NCBI GenBank assembly: GCA_017608295.1
Contig: JAFCGF010000008.1
Location: forward strand, 24,097-88,096
DNA: 64,000 nt
Origin: Candidatus Woesearchaeota archaeon
Lineage (GTDB): Archaea; Nanoarchaeota; Nanoarchaeia; Woesearchaeales; JAGVZT01
Reading direction: 5' to 3'
Position 1 is the first letter of the stretch; every line of letters starts with the position of its first letter. The notes beneath the pieces are model-generated. The model searched no databases and had not been told where the DNA came from. It saw only the letters and a program-made list of their open reading frames with translations. The translations under genes were made by a program, and so were the position numbers. Positions 15,338 to 24,402 of this stretch are shown one piece after another.

Positions 15338-16801
15338 TCACCCTTTAATGTTTCCAATCGGTTTGAGCATAACAACTTTTCGGGAGATATCGCTCTCTTC
15401 ACATGCCTGAACAACATCGGAGAGATTCTTATAGGCCTTTCCCACCTCTTCTGCAAGCCCTGACATCGAAGCAGCGCGGACATATATCCCCTTGTCCGCC
15501 ATGTCACGCTGGATTTGCTCTCCCCTGAAGGATTTTCTTGCAGCGGTACGAGACATAGTCCTGCCAGAGCCGTGGGCTGTGCTACCAAAGGATTCCTCAA
15601 CCGCACGCTGCGTTCCGACAAGGAGGTGACTTCCGGTTTCCATAGAGCCTCCCAGGAGAACTGGCTGCCCTGTCAAGCGATACTTCGACGGCAGCTCAGG
15701 GTGTCCCGGACCAAAGCTCCTTGTGGAGCCTTTCCTATGCACAAGGACTTTCCTCGGCTTGTCGTCAAGTACATAACTCTCCACTTTCGCGATGTTGTGC
15801 GCGACATCATATACAAGGCTCATCTCCATCTCTTCAGGAGTCTTACCAAAGACCTTTGAGAATCCCTCCCTGATGCGGTGCATGATGACCTGCCTATTGG
15901 CGAATGCCATGTTGGCAGCGCAGGCCATCGCAGCATAATAGTCCTGGCCTTCAGGGCTGGTCCACGGCGCGCACGCCAGCTGCCTGTCCATAATCTTGAT
16001 GTTGTACTTTCTTATGCTCTGGTCAAAGATACGCAGGAAATCTGTTGCTACCTGATGCCCCAGCCCGCGGGAGCCGCAGTGCACCATTATTGCAACCTGG
16101 CCTTCCTTATTCACTCCAAACGTATCCGCAATCTGTGGATTGAAGATTCCTCCCTCGGGCACGACCTGAATCTCAAGATAATGGTTGCCGCTTCCCAGTG
16201 TTCCCACCTGGCCTATGCCGCGCCTGAGGGCTTTCTCGCTCACCTTCTCGGTGTTTGCCCCGGGCAGGCAGCCATTCTCCTCAGTGTACTCTACATCTTC
16301 TTTCCAGCCGTAGTTGTTCTTCACGCACCACTTCGCGCCATTGGTAAGCAGTTCCTTGAAGTCTGCCATGGATAGCCTGAGGTCGCTTTTTCTGCCGACG
16401 CCGCTGGGCACTGTCTTGAAGAGCGTGTCAATAAGCTCCTTCATCTTTGGCCTCACCTCATCAACAGTGAGGTTTGTACGGATTAGGCGGACTCCGCAGT
16501 TGATGTCAAAGCCTATTCCTCCAGGAGAGATGATGCCTTCCTCCAGGTCGAAAGCAGCGACACCCCCAATAGGGAAGCCGTAACCCCAATGGCCGTCAGG
16601 CATGCAATACGCGTGCTTCTGTATCCCTGGCAGGCAGGCGACATTCGTGATTTGGTCGAAGATGCCGTCATCCATCGAATTGAGCAGCTTTTCAGTGGCG
16701 AACACTCTCGCAGGCACAAGCATGCCTGGCTTATAGTCCTTGGGAATCTCCCACACTGCGTCACTGACACGTATAATCTGTCTCTTAAGTTCAGGTTTCA
16801 T
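15338..16801 (-). CDS. rtcB: RNA 3'-phosphate ligase RtcB
   Basis: The 487-residue protein is a full-length RtcB, which joins 2',3'-cyclic phosphate and 5'-OH ends, including tRNA exons after intron removal. Visible features: MPDGHWGYGFPIGG, the metal-binding GFDINCGVR (Cys102), MVHCGSRGLGHQV, and the GMP-accepting region TAHGSGRTMSR. No intein interrupts it. The ATG at 16801 lies one base after the archease stop, so the two are translationally linked. The presence of an intron-containing tRNA-Cys at 11.1 kb gives a local substrate. Confidence 0.95.
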   Translation of the reverse strand: MKPELKRQIIRVSDAVWEIPKDYKPGMLVPARVFATEKLLNSMDDGIFDQITNVACLPGIQKHAYCMPDGHWGYGFPIGGVAAFDLEEGIISPGGIGFDINCGVRLIRTNLTVDEVRPKMKELIDTLFKTVPSGVGRKSDLRLSMADFKELLTNGAKWCVKNNYGWKEDVEYTEENGCLPGANTEKVSEKALRRGIGQVGTLGSGNHYLEIQVVPEGGIFNPQIADTFGVNKEGQVAIMVHCGSRGLGHQVATDFLRIFDQSIRKYNIKIMDRQLACAPWTSPEGQDYYAAMACAANMAFANRQVIMHRIREGFSKVFGKTPEEMEMSLVYDVAHNIAKVESYVLDDKPRKVLVHRKGSTRSFGPGHPELPSKYRLTGQPVLLGGSMETGSHLLVGTQRAVEESFGSTAHGSGRTMSRTAARKSFRGEQIQRDMADKGIYVRAASMSGLAEEVGKAYKNLSDVVQACEESDISRKVVMLKPIGNIKG

Positions 16802-16802
16802 T

Positions 16803-17240
16803 TTAGATATCCAACACGACCCGTGCTGTGCATTTGCCGCTCTCCTGCTCAAGCTTGAACTGGTGCATTGTCACTGCCTTGACATCGTTGCGCAGGACGT
16901 GCAGCCCCGGGTTTATTCTGTCTCCCTTCGCTGTCGCCTTGAGCTGGACATGCTTTTTAGGGTAGTCGCGTTCCGAGATGGTGATGTCAAATTCCCTGAA
17001 GAACACATACTCTGTGTCTTTCAGGAGGATAAGCTCTGCGAGCCAGTCGAAAAGCAACCGGTCCATCGCAGGAGCCGAGAGCTCTATTGTGGATACCACT
17101 TCTGCTTTGAGTCCTGAGGTGTCGACCATAGTCTCACACAGGGCTTTCGCTGCCTCAGCGAATACTCCCTCCATAGTTGGCGACTCTGCCTCGAATGCGA
17201 TATCGGCGAGCGCAATATCCTCAAGATAGCGAAATGACAT
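16803..17240 (-). CDS. archease (RtcB-activating protein)
   Basis: The 145-residue protein has the archease layout: N-terminal FRYLEDIALADIAFEAES, central AMDRLLFDWLAELILLKDTE, and C-terminal VKAVTMHQFKLEQ ending VVLDI. Archease speeds RtcB guanylylation and broadens its metal use, through acidic residues near the N-terminus and at the C-terminal aspartate. The usual EHTAD segment reads EDIALAD here, so the acidic positions are kept but the sequence is altered. It precedes rtcB by one base. Confidence 0.88.
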   Translation of the reverse strand: MSFRYLEDIALADIAFEAESPTMEGVFAEAAKALCETMVDTSGLKAEVVSTIELSAPAMDRLLFDWLAELILLKDTEYVFFREFDITISERDYPKKHVQLKATAKGDRINPGLHVLRNDVKAVTMHQFKLEQESGKCTARVVLDI

Positions 17241-17275
17241 AGTAATGGCTATAAGCTCATGAGAATTTTAAAAGA

Positions 17276-17776
17276 TTATCCCTCGCGGATCTCAAAATGG
17301 CCCTTTTTCTTCTTTATCTGGTGGATAAAAGCGAACATCAGGACTGTGACAACAGTAAATGCGACTGCTGCAGGCACGATGAGCTTGGCTATGTTGTCTC
17401 CAGAAAGGTCTATAGTAGCATATGCGATTGCCGGGCCCTTTCCTCCGCCAAGGAACCACAGGCCTGTGACAGCTCCTGCGAGCAATCCCATGAGAAGAAA
17501 GTCTGAGCGACCCTGGAGTTTCCGAATCAATAAATCCCTCTTCAGGGACTGTCTCACGTCGAGCAACTTAGATTCGTCGCCACCGAAGTTCCTCCAGCGT
17601 CTTTTTCCCTTATCGAACTCCTTGGGCATGAGATAGAGGGGCCTCGAAGCGTTATCTCCAAAGACCTTGATGGTATGCGAGAATTCCAGCCTTGTGTTTA
17701 TCTGCTCAACCTCTTTTCTCGTGAGCAGCAGCGGTGTCCCATTAGCATCTGCAAACTTGACAAACTGTTCAGCCAT
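17276..17776 (-). CDS. uncharacterised two-TM protein
   Basis: The 166-residue protein has a soluble N-terminal part (about 1-90) with a basic DKGKRRWRNFGG segment, and two membrane helices (about 93-112 and 131-152). A Gly-rich loop lies between them and a short basic tail (KKKKGHFEIREG) follows. No family recognised. It lies between FolD-like and archease genes on the same strand, 35 nt from archease. Confidence 0.55.
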   Translation of the reverse strand: MAEQFVKFADANGTPLLLTRKEVEQINTRLEFSHTIKVFGDNASRPLYLMPKEFDKGKRRWRNFGGDESKLLDVRQSLKRDLLIRKLQGRSDFLLMGLLAGAVTGLWFLGGGKGPAIAYATIDLSGDNIAKLIVPAAVAFTVVTVLMFAFIHQIKKKKGHFEIREG

Positions 17777-17814
17777 GAGTACTCGTACCTCTTGACTATT
17801 TTGAATGCAAACTC

Positions 17815-18804
17815 TTATTTAAAGATTGCGATAGCGTTTCGGGAATCTTTACAACGCGCAGCAGCTTTCAAACAGTTATACAATAAATAGCATACTGTCA
17901 TGGTTCCGCTGCCTCCAGGCGTTTTCAATGCGATGTATGCCTTGTTGTACGCGGCCTGGGTGAATTCCCCCACTGACTTCCCGTCTTTCCAGTATACACC
18001 CATATCGAGGAGAACAGCATTATCAGGGACATCCTCTGCACCGTATGCGTGAGGCCTTCCTGTTGCTGCCACGATGACTTCAGCCCGCTTCATGATGTCC
18101 TGCGAATCCTTTGTTCCAGTATGGCAGTAGGTAAAGGTGCAGTTGAACGAGTCCATCAGGGCGATTCCAATCGGGCGACCCACAAGATTGCCGCGACCCA
18201 TCACAGCCACGCGCTTATTCTTTATGTCGACACCAAACAATTCAAGCGCTAACAGCGCACCAGCAATCGTCGGGGGATAGAAGCTTGGCTCTTCTCCTTT
18301 GAGATAGAAGCGTGCGGTGTTCTCAAAGCTCAATGCGTCCAGATCCTTCGAAGGAGAGATGCGCTGCTTTGCCTCCACCTCATCATAGCCTTTGGGCAGA
18401 GGCCCCATGAGGAGAATCCCATGCACATCAGAATCAGCATTGAGCTCGTCGAGCTGCTTCAATAACGCTTCCTGCCCTGATTTTGGGGGAAGGGACACCA
18501 CTGTTCCGGCTATCCCACACCTCTCGCACTCCTTGAGTGTACTCTGAGCGTATGTCACCGATGCTTCGTCGCCCTCGACAAGCACAACAGCCAACGTACA
18601 CAATATGCCCTCTGCCTTCAGCACCTCGGAGGCGGCAGCGAGCTTCCCGCGCATCACCTTCCGAACAGCGATGCCAGACAGCCGATTAAGGTTGTAGTTC
18701 TCCTTGTCATCAGGAGCATTGCGATTATACTTGTCAGGAGCGAAGCCTGAACGTATCTGCTTCAACTCTGCATCAGAAAAGGGTATTCCTTGGAATTCAG
18801 CCAT
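17815..18804 (-). CDS. FolD-like protein with altered catalytic positions
   Basis: The 329-residue protein aligns with methylenetetrahydrofolate dehydrogenase/cyclohydrolase. It has LAVVLVEGDEASVTYAQSTLKECERCGI, GILLMGPLPKG, PSKDLDAL, the NADP site VMGRGNLVGRPIG, and LKTPGGSGTMT. Against E. coli FolD, from memory, the catalytic Lys54 (YVxxK) becomes Thr and Gln98 (VQLPLP) becomes Met, while the Asp of KDxD and the Rossmann part are kept. It also has an N-terminal extension of about 35 residues. It may lack cyclohydrolase activity or act on another substrate. The start at 18804 gives a normal N-terminus. Confidence 0.7.
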   Translation of the reverse strand: MAEFQGIPFSDAELKQIRSGFAPDKYNRNAPDDKENYNLNRLSGIAVRKVMRGKLAAASEVLKAEGILCTLAVVLVEGDEASVTYAQSTLKECERCGIAGTVVSLPPKSGQEALLKQLDELNADSDVHGILLMGPLPKGYDEVEAKQRISPSKDLDALSFENTARFYLKGEEPSFYPPTIAGALLALELFGVDIKNKRVAVMGRGNLVGRPIGIALMDSFNCTFTYCHTGTKDSQDIMKRAEVIVAATGRPHAYGAEDVPDNAVLLDMGVYWKDGKSVGEFTQAAYNKAYIALKTPGGSGTMTVCYLLYNCLKAAARCKDSRNAIAIFK

Positions 18805-19058
18805 AACACTCACAGGGAAATAAGAAAGCAACTCCAATAATAATATTTGCCTAGCCGTCTTCTTCCTCGAAGAAATCCGACAGGCTTTTGTTTGCACATA
18901 TGGTTTTATACCTAATTAATGGTTTCACGCTCTCACCCCAAAGCTAAAGGAGGACATAGAACAAAATGAGCAAATACACGTCCCCCCCATGTCCATTTTA
19001 AAGAGGGTTTTTACTATAAAAGCACTGTGGCTCTGAAACATCTAGATTACAAAACAAC

Positions 19059-19592
19059 TCAGCCGGCTTTGGGCAGGTTGTGGCCGCCTTCAATGGTTTT
19101 TGCCATCGTAAACAGGGGGGCGAAGTCCTCTTTCACTACCTTTCCGGAAGAAGCCTCTATCTTCACATTGAGGAAGGTGTACTGCTCTGACACGAGGGTC
19201 ATGTTCCACATGACCTTTCCATCAATAGTCTGTAATACCGCGAGTATCTGGCCTGAGGAGAAGGGCTTATGCTTCTGACTGCATTCCTCAGCAATCTCAA
19301 GGGCTTTCTTGAACCCTGTCTTCACAACAGGTAAGTCGAGCTCCACTAAAGGTGAGCCGGTCTCATAGACCTCTTCATCCGCATCGATGCGGAGCACATT
19401 TCCCAGGCTGAAAGAGGTCATGAGTTTACCCTTGAAGTAGCCTACCTGCCACACAGGGGTTGTCCCTGGCTTGAAGTCTGTGAAAAGATAAGCGAGCCTG
19501 TGCTCCTTATGAGATTTCTTCCATTCAGTAAACTGCTCTCTCGACTCCAGCTCGTCGAGCACTTCCTTGACATCATCTGGTAATTCATCCAT
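19059..19592 (-). CDS. uncharacterised soluble protein, possible PepSY-like end
   Basis: A 177-residue protein without signal or membrane helices. The N-terminal half is charged (DELESREQFTEWKKSHKEHRLAYLFTDFKPG). The C-terminal part ends in TFLNVKIEASSGKVVKEDFAPL, which resembles the 'V.iDa.tGkV' strand of PepSY-type domains. GGGAGG stands 7 nt before the ATG at 19592, so that start is preferred to the in-frame ATG at 19613. Function unknown. Confidence 0.55.
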   Translation of the reverse strand: MDELPDDVKEVLDELESREQFTEWKKSHKEHRLAYLFTDFKPGTTPVWQVGYFKGKLMTSFSLGNVLRIDADEEVYETGSPLVELDLPVVKTGFKKALEIAEECSQKHKPFSSGQILAVLQTIDGKVMWNMTLVSEQYTFLNVKIEASSGKVVKEDFAPLFTMAKTIEGGHNLPKAG

Positions 19593-19724
19593 AGAAACGC
19601 CTCCCACATCCACAAAGACAGAATTCCGTTATAAAACTTTCCTCTAATAGGCAGTGAGATTCTTAGGTGAAAACCGACGCATTTCGCTGGATTTATATAG
19701 CAAAACCACTCCTGAACCTGCACT

Positions 19725-22700
19725 ATGAAAGCCAAAGCCCTGTTCAGGACCCTTTTCCTGGTTCTTCTTATGACAACGCTCGCTGTGGCAGGCAATGTGA
19801 AAACAACCACTGCACTCGCGAATCCCTCTACTGGCTACTGCTCTGATATGGGATACATCTACAAGACTCTCACCGCTGATGGCGGCGGCGAGTACGGTGC
19901 GTGCCAGGACATGACAGGGTACTCGTGTGATGCCTGGGACTTCTATTGCAAGTGCAGCGATGAAGCGTCTTCATACTGCTCAGACAACATGATTGCAGCG
20001 GCAGCTGATTGTAACCTGGCCTGTGTAAATCCAGGTCCTTGCAGGGATGAGGGTTCTGCATGCACTCTCAGCACCACTGCCTGTTGCGATGGCCTTGTAG
20101 CAGTCTCCAATAGTTTCCCAGAGGGAGACGCCTGCATCGCATCCAACTGCGGCTCCATCTGCAGGCCCTGCGGAGACGGCGTGTGCGCAGACAATGAAAA
20201 CACCTGCAACTGCCCAGAGGATTGCGCAACAACAACTACCTGCACAGACACTGACGGCGGGAAGAACTACTATGCTTACGGAGAGACTACAGGCTACACT
20301 TCAGGTGTTGGAGACGTATACACATCAAAGGATATGTGTCTAAGAGATGGCGTGAATGATGCGAATCTACAGGAGACCTGGTGTGAAAACAATGAGGTAA
20401 AAGTTGGGATATACAACTGTCTCTACGGCTGCGAGGACGGCGCCTGCATTGAGAAATCAGATAATTATTGCGATGAATCAGATAATGGGAAAGACTACTA
20501 CACCAAGGGCTGGGCAAGAGACCACGGCGAATATGCCGAGAGCTGGGATGAGTGCATAGACGGGTCCACACTGAGGGAACAGTATTGCACTGAAGACGTC
20601 TCAAGTTATGCCTCAGTCCACTTCCGCACTAGCATTGACTACACCTGCCCTAATGGCTGCGATAACGGCGCCTGCATTCAGGATAGCGTGAGGAAATGTA
20701 CTGACTCTGACGGCGGAAGGGACTATTACGAGAAGGGAACGACCAGTTCATGCACCACTACATCCTATAACGATGTTGGGTGTGAACTACACATGGACGC
20801 CTGTAATGACAACTACCAGCTCACAGAATATTACTGCAGCGGAGATGAGGTCCAACGGGAATCATACACCTGCCCGAACGGCTGCGATAACGGCGCCTGC
20901 ATCAGGGAATCATCAGGTTGTACTGACTCAGACGGCGGCAAAAACCATTACACCAAGGGATACATAGAATGCCCAGATGGCAGCTGCTCGAAAACATGGG
21001 ACTACTGCGCGAAATCTTCAGTGGATTTGCCTGGCACCACCAACTCAGGCACATACCTCTATGAAATGTGGTGCAATGAATATGGATACCCTCAGATGGA
21101 ATTCCATACTTGTGATAATGGGTGCGTGGACGGCGCGTGCATCAGGTCTGAAGCCACCTGCAAAGACTCTGATGGCGGAAAAGAATACTATATTAAGGGC
21201 GTGACAACGCTGAGCACAGGCCAGAAGCACACTGATAGCTGCACCTACTGCACAGGCGACTGTACATCACCAGGGGATTGCCCTCCAGTCGAGTGTTTTG
21301 GAGTCATTGAATACTACTGTGATGGAAACGGCATCACCGGAACGAATTATGACTGCCCAAACGGCTGCGTGGACGGCGCCTGTGTGAGAGATATCCCGCA
21401 GAAATGCACTGATTCAGACAACGGCATTGATTACTATGAAAAGGGCTATGTCATCTGGGACGGCATGAGATACCATGATGCCTGTGTTGAGAGCTATGAT
21501 GAAGCAGGTAATCTTCAGTATTCATCAGGTATGTTAGTGGAGGTCTACTGCACAGATGAAGGTGTGGCAAGGAAAGAATATCAATGCCCTAATGGCTGTG
21601 CAGATGGTGCTTGTAACAGGGAGCCTCCCCAAGAAAATAAATTCCGCAATGCCTACTGGCAGTGCTACGACGGCACAGACTTCTACGAAGGCGGACCGAC
21701 AAGCTGCAAGTCAACGGCAACGTGGAAGGAATATGCTGTAAAGGCCTGCGCACACAAGTGCAATGTTTACGTTGACTCTACAAATGCCGGAAGTGATATT
21801 GGAGTCGTGAAGTGCGGAGTGAATACCTTTGAGGTGTGGAATCCCTGCACAGACGTCTTTGACTGCCACAGGGACCTTGGAAAGGAGAAGTGCGAGGCTG
21901 CAGGTGGCAAATACGTGGTGATGGAATGCTATGGGTGCGGGCCATACTGCCAGTGCAAGGAGGACATCGTGTATTGTGAAGAATCTCCATACGAGCCGGA
22001 TTGCGTGTGCAGGAATGGAGAGCGCGTCCCTGTGTATGATGACTATCCATGCGACGGTAACATCTGTCCGATGATAGCTGTCCGTGTCAGGTATAAATGT
22101 GTGGATAAAGAATTCGTCAAGACACGCATCGGAGAGAGCTTCAAGCTCATGCCCGACTGGACAGCGATTGTGACTGACTACAATGAGATGCACGTGAAGC
22201 TGAAGTACATCTCTCCTGATGCGCTAGTCCACACGACGACATCCAGCGGAGGAGGCGCCGGAGGATACGCTGACGCTAATGTTGTCAATGAGGAAACCGT
22301 TACAACAGAAATCATGCCCTATCCAACAGATGGCTACTATGCCACTCTCGTGATAACCATGCCTGGGCAGAAGCAACTGCTCGAAGCCCACACAGAGACA
22401 CAGGCTGCCATCGCAACCATCACTGGCAATGTCGTGGCAGATTCCTCCTCTATGCCAGAGGAGATAATGAGCGCATCTGTTGTCCTTAGGCTAAAAGAAG
22501 GAGAATCAGGAAGCGCATTCGGCACGAAGGTGACTGCGCTCACTGTCAACAAGGATGTTGCAGTCTTCATCATCCACCGCGAGGACATCATCATATGTCC
22601 GGAATACTACAGGTGCGACGACGGCACCATCAAGCAGTGCTGGCAGGAGGGAGATGAATGCATCTGCGAGGCCTGCGAAGAGGAACGCGTCTGCGAATCA

Positions 22701-23195
22701 ACAGTGTGCCCAGACGGGACAGTGACGGAATGCTATCTAGACGATAGGGGGAATTGCATCTGCACCCTCTGTGAATCTATTGAGGAGCCAATCTGCGGCA
22801 ACGGCATCTGCGAGGACGGCGAAGGCATTGTGTGCAGAAACATCTGCAAGCACCAACCTGATGGTAGAGAAATCTGCGAATATGAAAAAGTCTGCTACAT
22901 CGTCTGCCCTGAGGACTGCAGCAATGAACCGCCAACCGACTGTGACGGCTGTGTCATGGGGACGCGATGCCTGCCTTACGGAACGCGAAGGCTGATTGAG
23001 GACACTTCAGTCTTCTGCGGCCTTGACGGCGACTGGAACAAGCAGCTCTCTGAAGGAGACAAGTGCCAGAACTCCTATGAGTGCAAGACCAACACATGCA
23101 CATCAGGCAAGTGTTTCGACCTTGAGGGAGAGCTCAAGGAGACCCAGGGCCTGCTCAAGAGGATACTCAGCTGGCTCGAGAAGCTCTTCGGCTGA
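19725..23195 (+). CDS. giant secreted Cys-rich repeat protein
   Basis: The 1156-residue protein begins with a signal peptide (ALFRTLFLVLLMTTLAVAGN). About six modules of 65-85 residues follow between roughly 170 and 640. Each starts [CK]-x-DSDGGKxYYxKG and ends CPNGCxDGACI. Next come a Cys-rich stretch, a Cys-poor domain (about 795-950, beta-rich, Thr/Ser-rich), more CxxC modules (CGNGICEDGE, CPEDC), and a C-terminal amphipathic LLKRILSWLEKLFG. By my count about 110 residues are cysteine. Such proteins are typical of DPANN genomes and are probably disulfide-stabilised surface proteins. The TATA-like TTTATATAG about 30 nt upstream supports the start. Confidence 0.8.
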   Translation: MKAKALFRTLFLVLLMTTLAVAGNVKTTTALANPSTGYCSDMGYIYKTLTADGGGEYGACQDMTGYSCDAWDFYCKCSDEASSYCSDNMIAAAADCNLACVNPGPCRDEGSACTLSTTACCDGLVAVSNSFPEGDACIASNCGSICRPCGDGVCADNENTCNCPEDCATTTTCTDTDGGKNYYAYGETTGYTSGVGDVYTSKDMCLRDGVNDANLQETWCENNEVKVGIYNCLYGCEDGACIEKSDNYCDESDNGKDYYTKGWARDHGEYAESWDECIDGSTLREQYCTEDVSSYASVHFRTSIDYTCPNGCDNGACIQDSVRKCTDSDGGRDYYEKGTTSSCTTTSYNDVGCELHMDACNDNYQLTEYYCSGDEVQRESYTCPNGCDNGACIRESSGCTDSDGGKNHYTKGYIECPDGSCSKTWDYCAKSSVDLPGTTNSGTYLYEMWCNEYGYPQMEFHTCDNGCVDGACIRSEATCKDSDGGKEYYIKGVTTLSTGQKHTDSCTYCTGDCTSPGDCPPVECFGVIEYYCDGNGITGTNYDCPNGCVDGACVRDIPQKCTDSDNGIDYYEKGYVIWDGMRYHDACVESYDEAGNLQYSSGMLVEVYCTDEGVARKEYQCPNGCADGACNREPPQENKFRNAYWQCYDGTDFYEGGPTSCKSTATWKEYAVKACAHKCNVYVDSTNAGSDIGVVKCGVNTFEVWNPCTDVFDCHRDLGKEKCEAAGGKYVVMECYGCGPYCQCKEDIVYCEESPYEPDCVCRNGERVPVYDDYPCDGNICPMIAVRVRYKCVDKEFVKTRIGESFKLMPDWTAIVTDYNEMHVKLKYISPDALVHTTTSSGGGAGGYADANVVNEETVTTEIMPYPTDGYYATLVITMPGQKQLLEAHTETQAAIATITGNVVADSSSMPEEIMSASVVLRLKEGESGSAFGTKVTALTVNKDVAVFIIHREDIIICPEYYRCDDGTIKQCWQEGDECICEACEEERVCESTVCPDGTVTECYLDDRGNCICTLCESIEEPICGNGICEDGEGIVCRNICKHQPDGREICEYEKVCYIVCPEDCSNEPPTDCDGCVMGTRCLPYGTRRLIEDTSVFCGLDGDWNKQLSEGDKCQNSYECKTNTCTSGKCFDLEGELKETQGLLKRILSWLEKLFG

Positions 23196-23232
23196 GAAAA
23201 GCATTTAAGTGGCTTATGCCCTAGTCGGAGCT

Positions 23233-23466
23233 ATGAAACTACAAGAGACCCCGCTCATCCAGGTGGGCAAGCACGGGCTGACTGACAGCATGGTTAGGCA
23301 TATTGCCCGCATCCTGCACCAAAAGAGGTCTGTGAGAGTGAAATTTCTGCGCTCCTTCCCTAAGAGGGAGACTATCAGGGACGTCGCAGCACAGCTCAAG
23401 GAAGATGCCCAGGCGACTAGGATGGTAGTGCGGGGATTCATCATCACTCTCTGGAAGGATAGGTGA
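23233..23466 (+). CDS. yhbY: YhbY/CRM-domain RNA-binding protein
   Basis: The 77-residue protein is a single CRM domain: LIQVGKHGLTDSMVRHIARILHQKRSVRVKFLRS, then a basic segment and RMVVRGFIITLWKD. The GKxGLT loop corresponds to the conserved GxxG RNA-binding loop of YhbY, a protein of the pre-50S ribosome. Length matches archaeal YhbY. The ATG at 23233 has GGAG just upstream; the in-frame upstream ATG does not. Its TGA precedes the cysK start by 6 nt. Confidence 0.82.
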   Translation: MKLQETPLIQVGKHGLTDSMVRHIARILHQKRSVRVKFLRSFPKRETIRDVAAQLKEDAQATRMVVRGFIITLWKDR

Positions 23467-23472
23467 ATGCTC

Positions 23473-24399
23473 ATGTTCGACAACATACTGCAGGCCATCG
23501 GAAACACGCCGCTGGTGAAGATAAACCGGCTCCCTCAAAAGAGAAGCGCGGCAATCTATGCAAAAGTGGAGTTCTTCAATCCTGGAGGGAGCGTCAAGGA
23601 CAGAATCGCGCTCTCAATGATAAAATCAGCAGAGCGGCACGGCGTCCTCAAGGAAGGAGGCACATTCATCGAGGCGACATCAGGCAATACAGGCATAGGC
23701 TTGGCGATGGTCGCAGCAGCGCGGGGCTACAAAGCAGTCTTCACCATGCCCTCGACAATGTCTGTGGAGAGACAGAAGATATTGAAGGCATTCGGCGCGG
23801 AGCTCATCCTCATCGACCCGAAAGAAGGCCCCGGCATGACAGGAGCTATCAAAAAGGCGAAGGAGCTCTCAAAAAAAAACGACTGGTTTCACATCCAGCA
23901 ATTCGGGAATTTCGCGAATCCTCACATCCACCATGAAGCTACAGCTCCTGAAATCATTGACGAATTCAAAAAGATGAAAAAGAAACTCCATGCGTTCGTA
24001 GCAGGAATCGGAACCGGAGGGACAATCTCAGGCTGCGGCCTCAGGCTCAAGGACTGGAACAAGAACATAACGACCTATGGAATCGAGCCGAAAGGCAGTC
24101 CAGTCCTTTCCGGGGGAAAGGCCGGGGCCCACAAGATAGAGGGCATCGGCGCGGGATTCAAGCCATTGATACTCGACATAGACCTTGTGGATAAGGTCAT
24201 CAAGGTGAAAGACGAGGATGCGATAGAGACAGCGCGGAGATTAGCAAAAGAGGAAGGAATTCTCTGCGGCGTCTCCTCAGGGGCGGCGATGTGGGCAGCA
24301 TTGAAAGTAGCAAAGAAGCTCGGGCCGAGGAAGAACGTAGTTGTCATGCTCCCAGACACTGGAGAAAGGTATCTCAGCGGAGACTTATTCAGGGTGTGA
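23473..24399 (+). CDS. cysK: cysteine synthase (O-acetylserine sulfhydrylase)
   Basis: The 308-residue PLP enzyme has NTPLVKINRL, the PLP-binding NPGGSVKDR (Lys42), TSGNTG for the substrate carboxylate, GTGGT phosphate-binding loop, and CGVSSGAA near the C-terminus. It makes cysteine from O-acetylserine and sulfide. The C-terminus ends soon after the catalytic domain, with no CBS domains. The start at 23473 is preferred to 23467 because AGGTGA is at a good distance. The serine acetyltransferase gene follows after 3 nt. Confidence 0.92.
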   Translation: MFDNILQAIGNTPLVKINRLPQKRSAAIYAKVEFFNPGGSVKDRIALSMIKSAERHGVLKEGGTFIEATSGNTGIGLAMVAAARGYKAVFTMPSTMSVERQKILKAFGAELILIDPKEGPGMTGAIKKAKELSKKNDWFHIQQFGNFANPHIHHEATAPEIIDEFKKMKKKLHAFVAGIGTGGTISGCGLRLKDWNKNITTYGIEPKGSPVLSGGKAGAHKIEGIGAGFKPLILDIDLVDKVIKVKDEDAIETARRLAKEEGILCGVSSGAAMWAALKVAKKLGPRKNVVVMLPDTGERYLSGDLFRV

Positions 24400-24402
24400 A
24401 TC

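Noticed and set aside
18966..19001. 11-codon ORF with strong AAGGAGG ribosome-binding site and C7 run
   Set aside because: The ORF is too short and ends in TAA with nothing coherent following in any frame. It may be a leader or gene remnant in the otherwise empty 18805-19058 gap, but cannot be supported as a gene.
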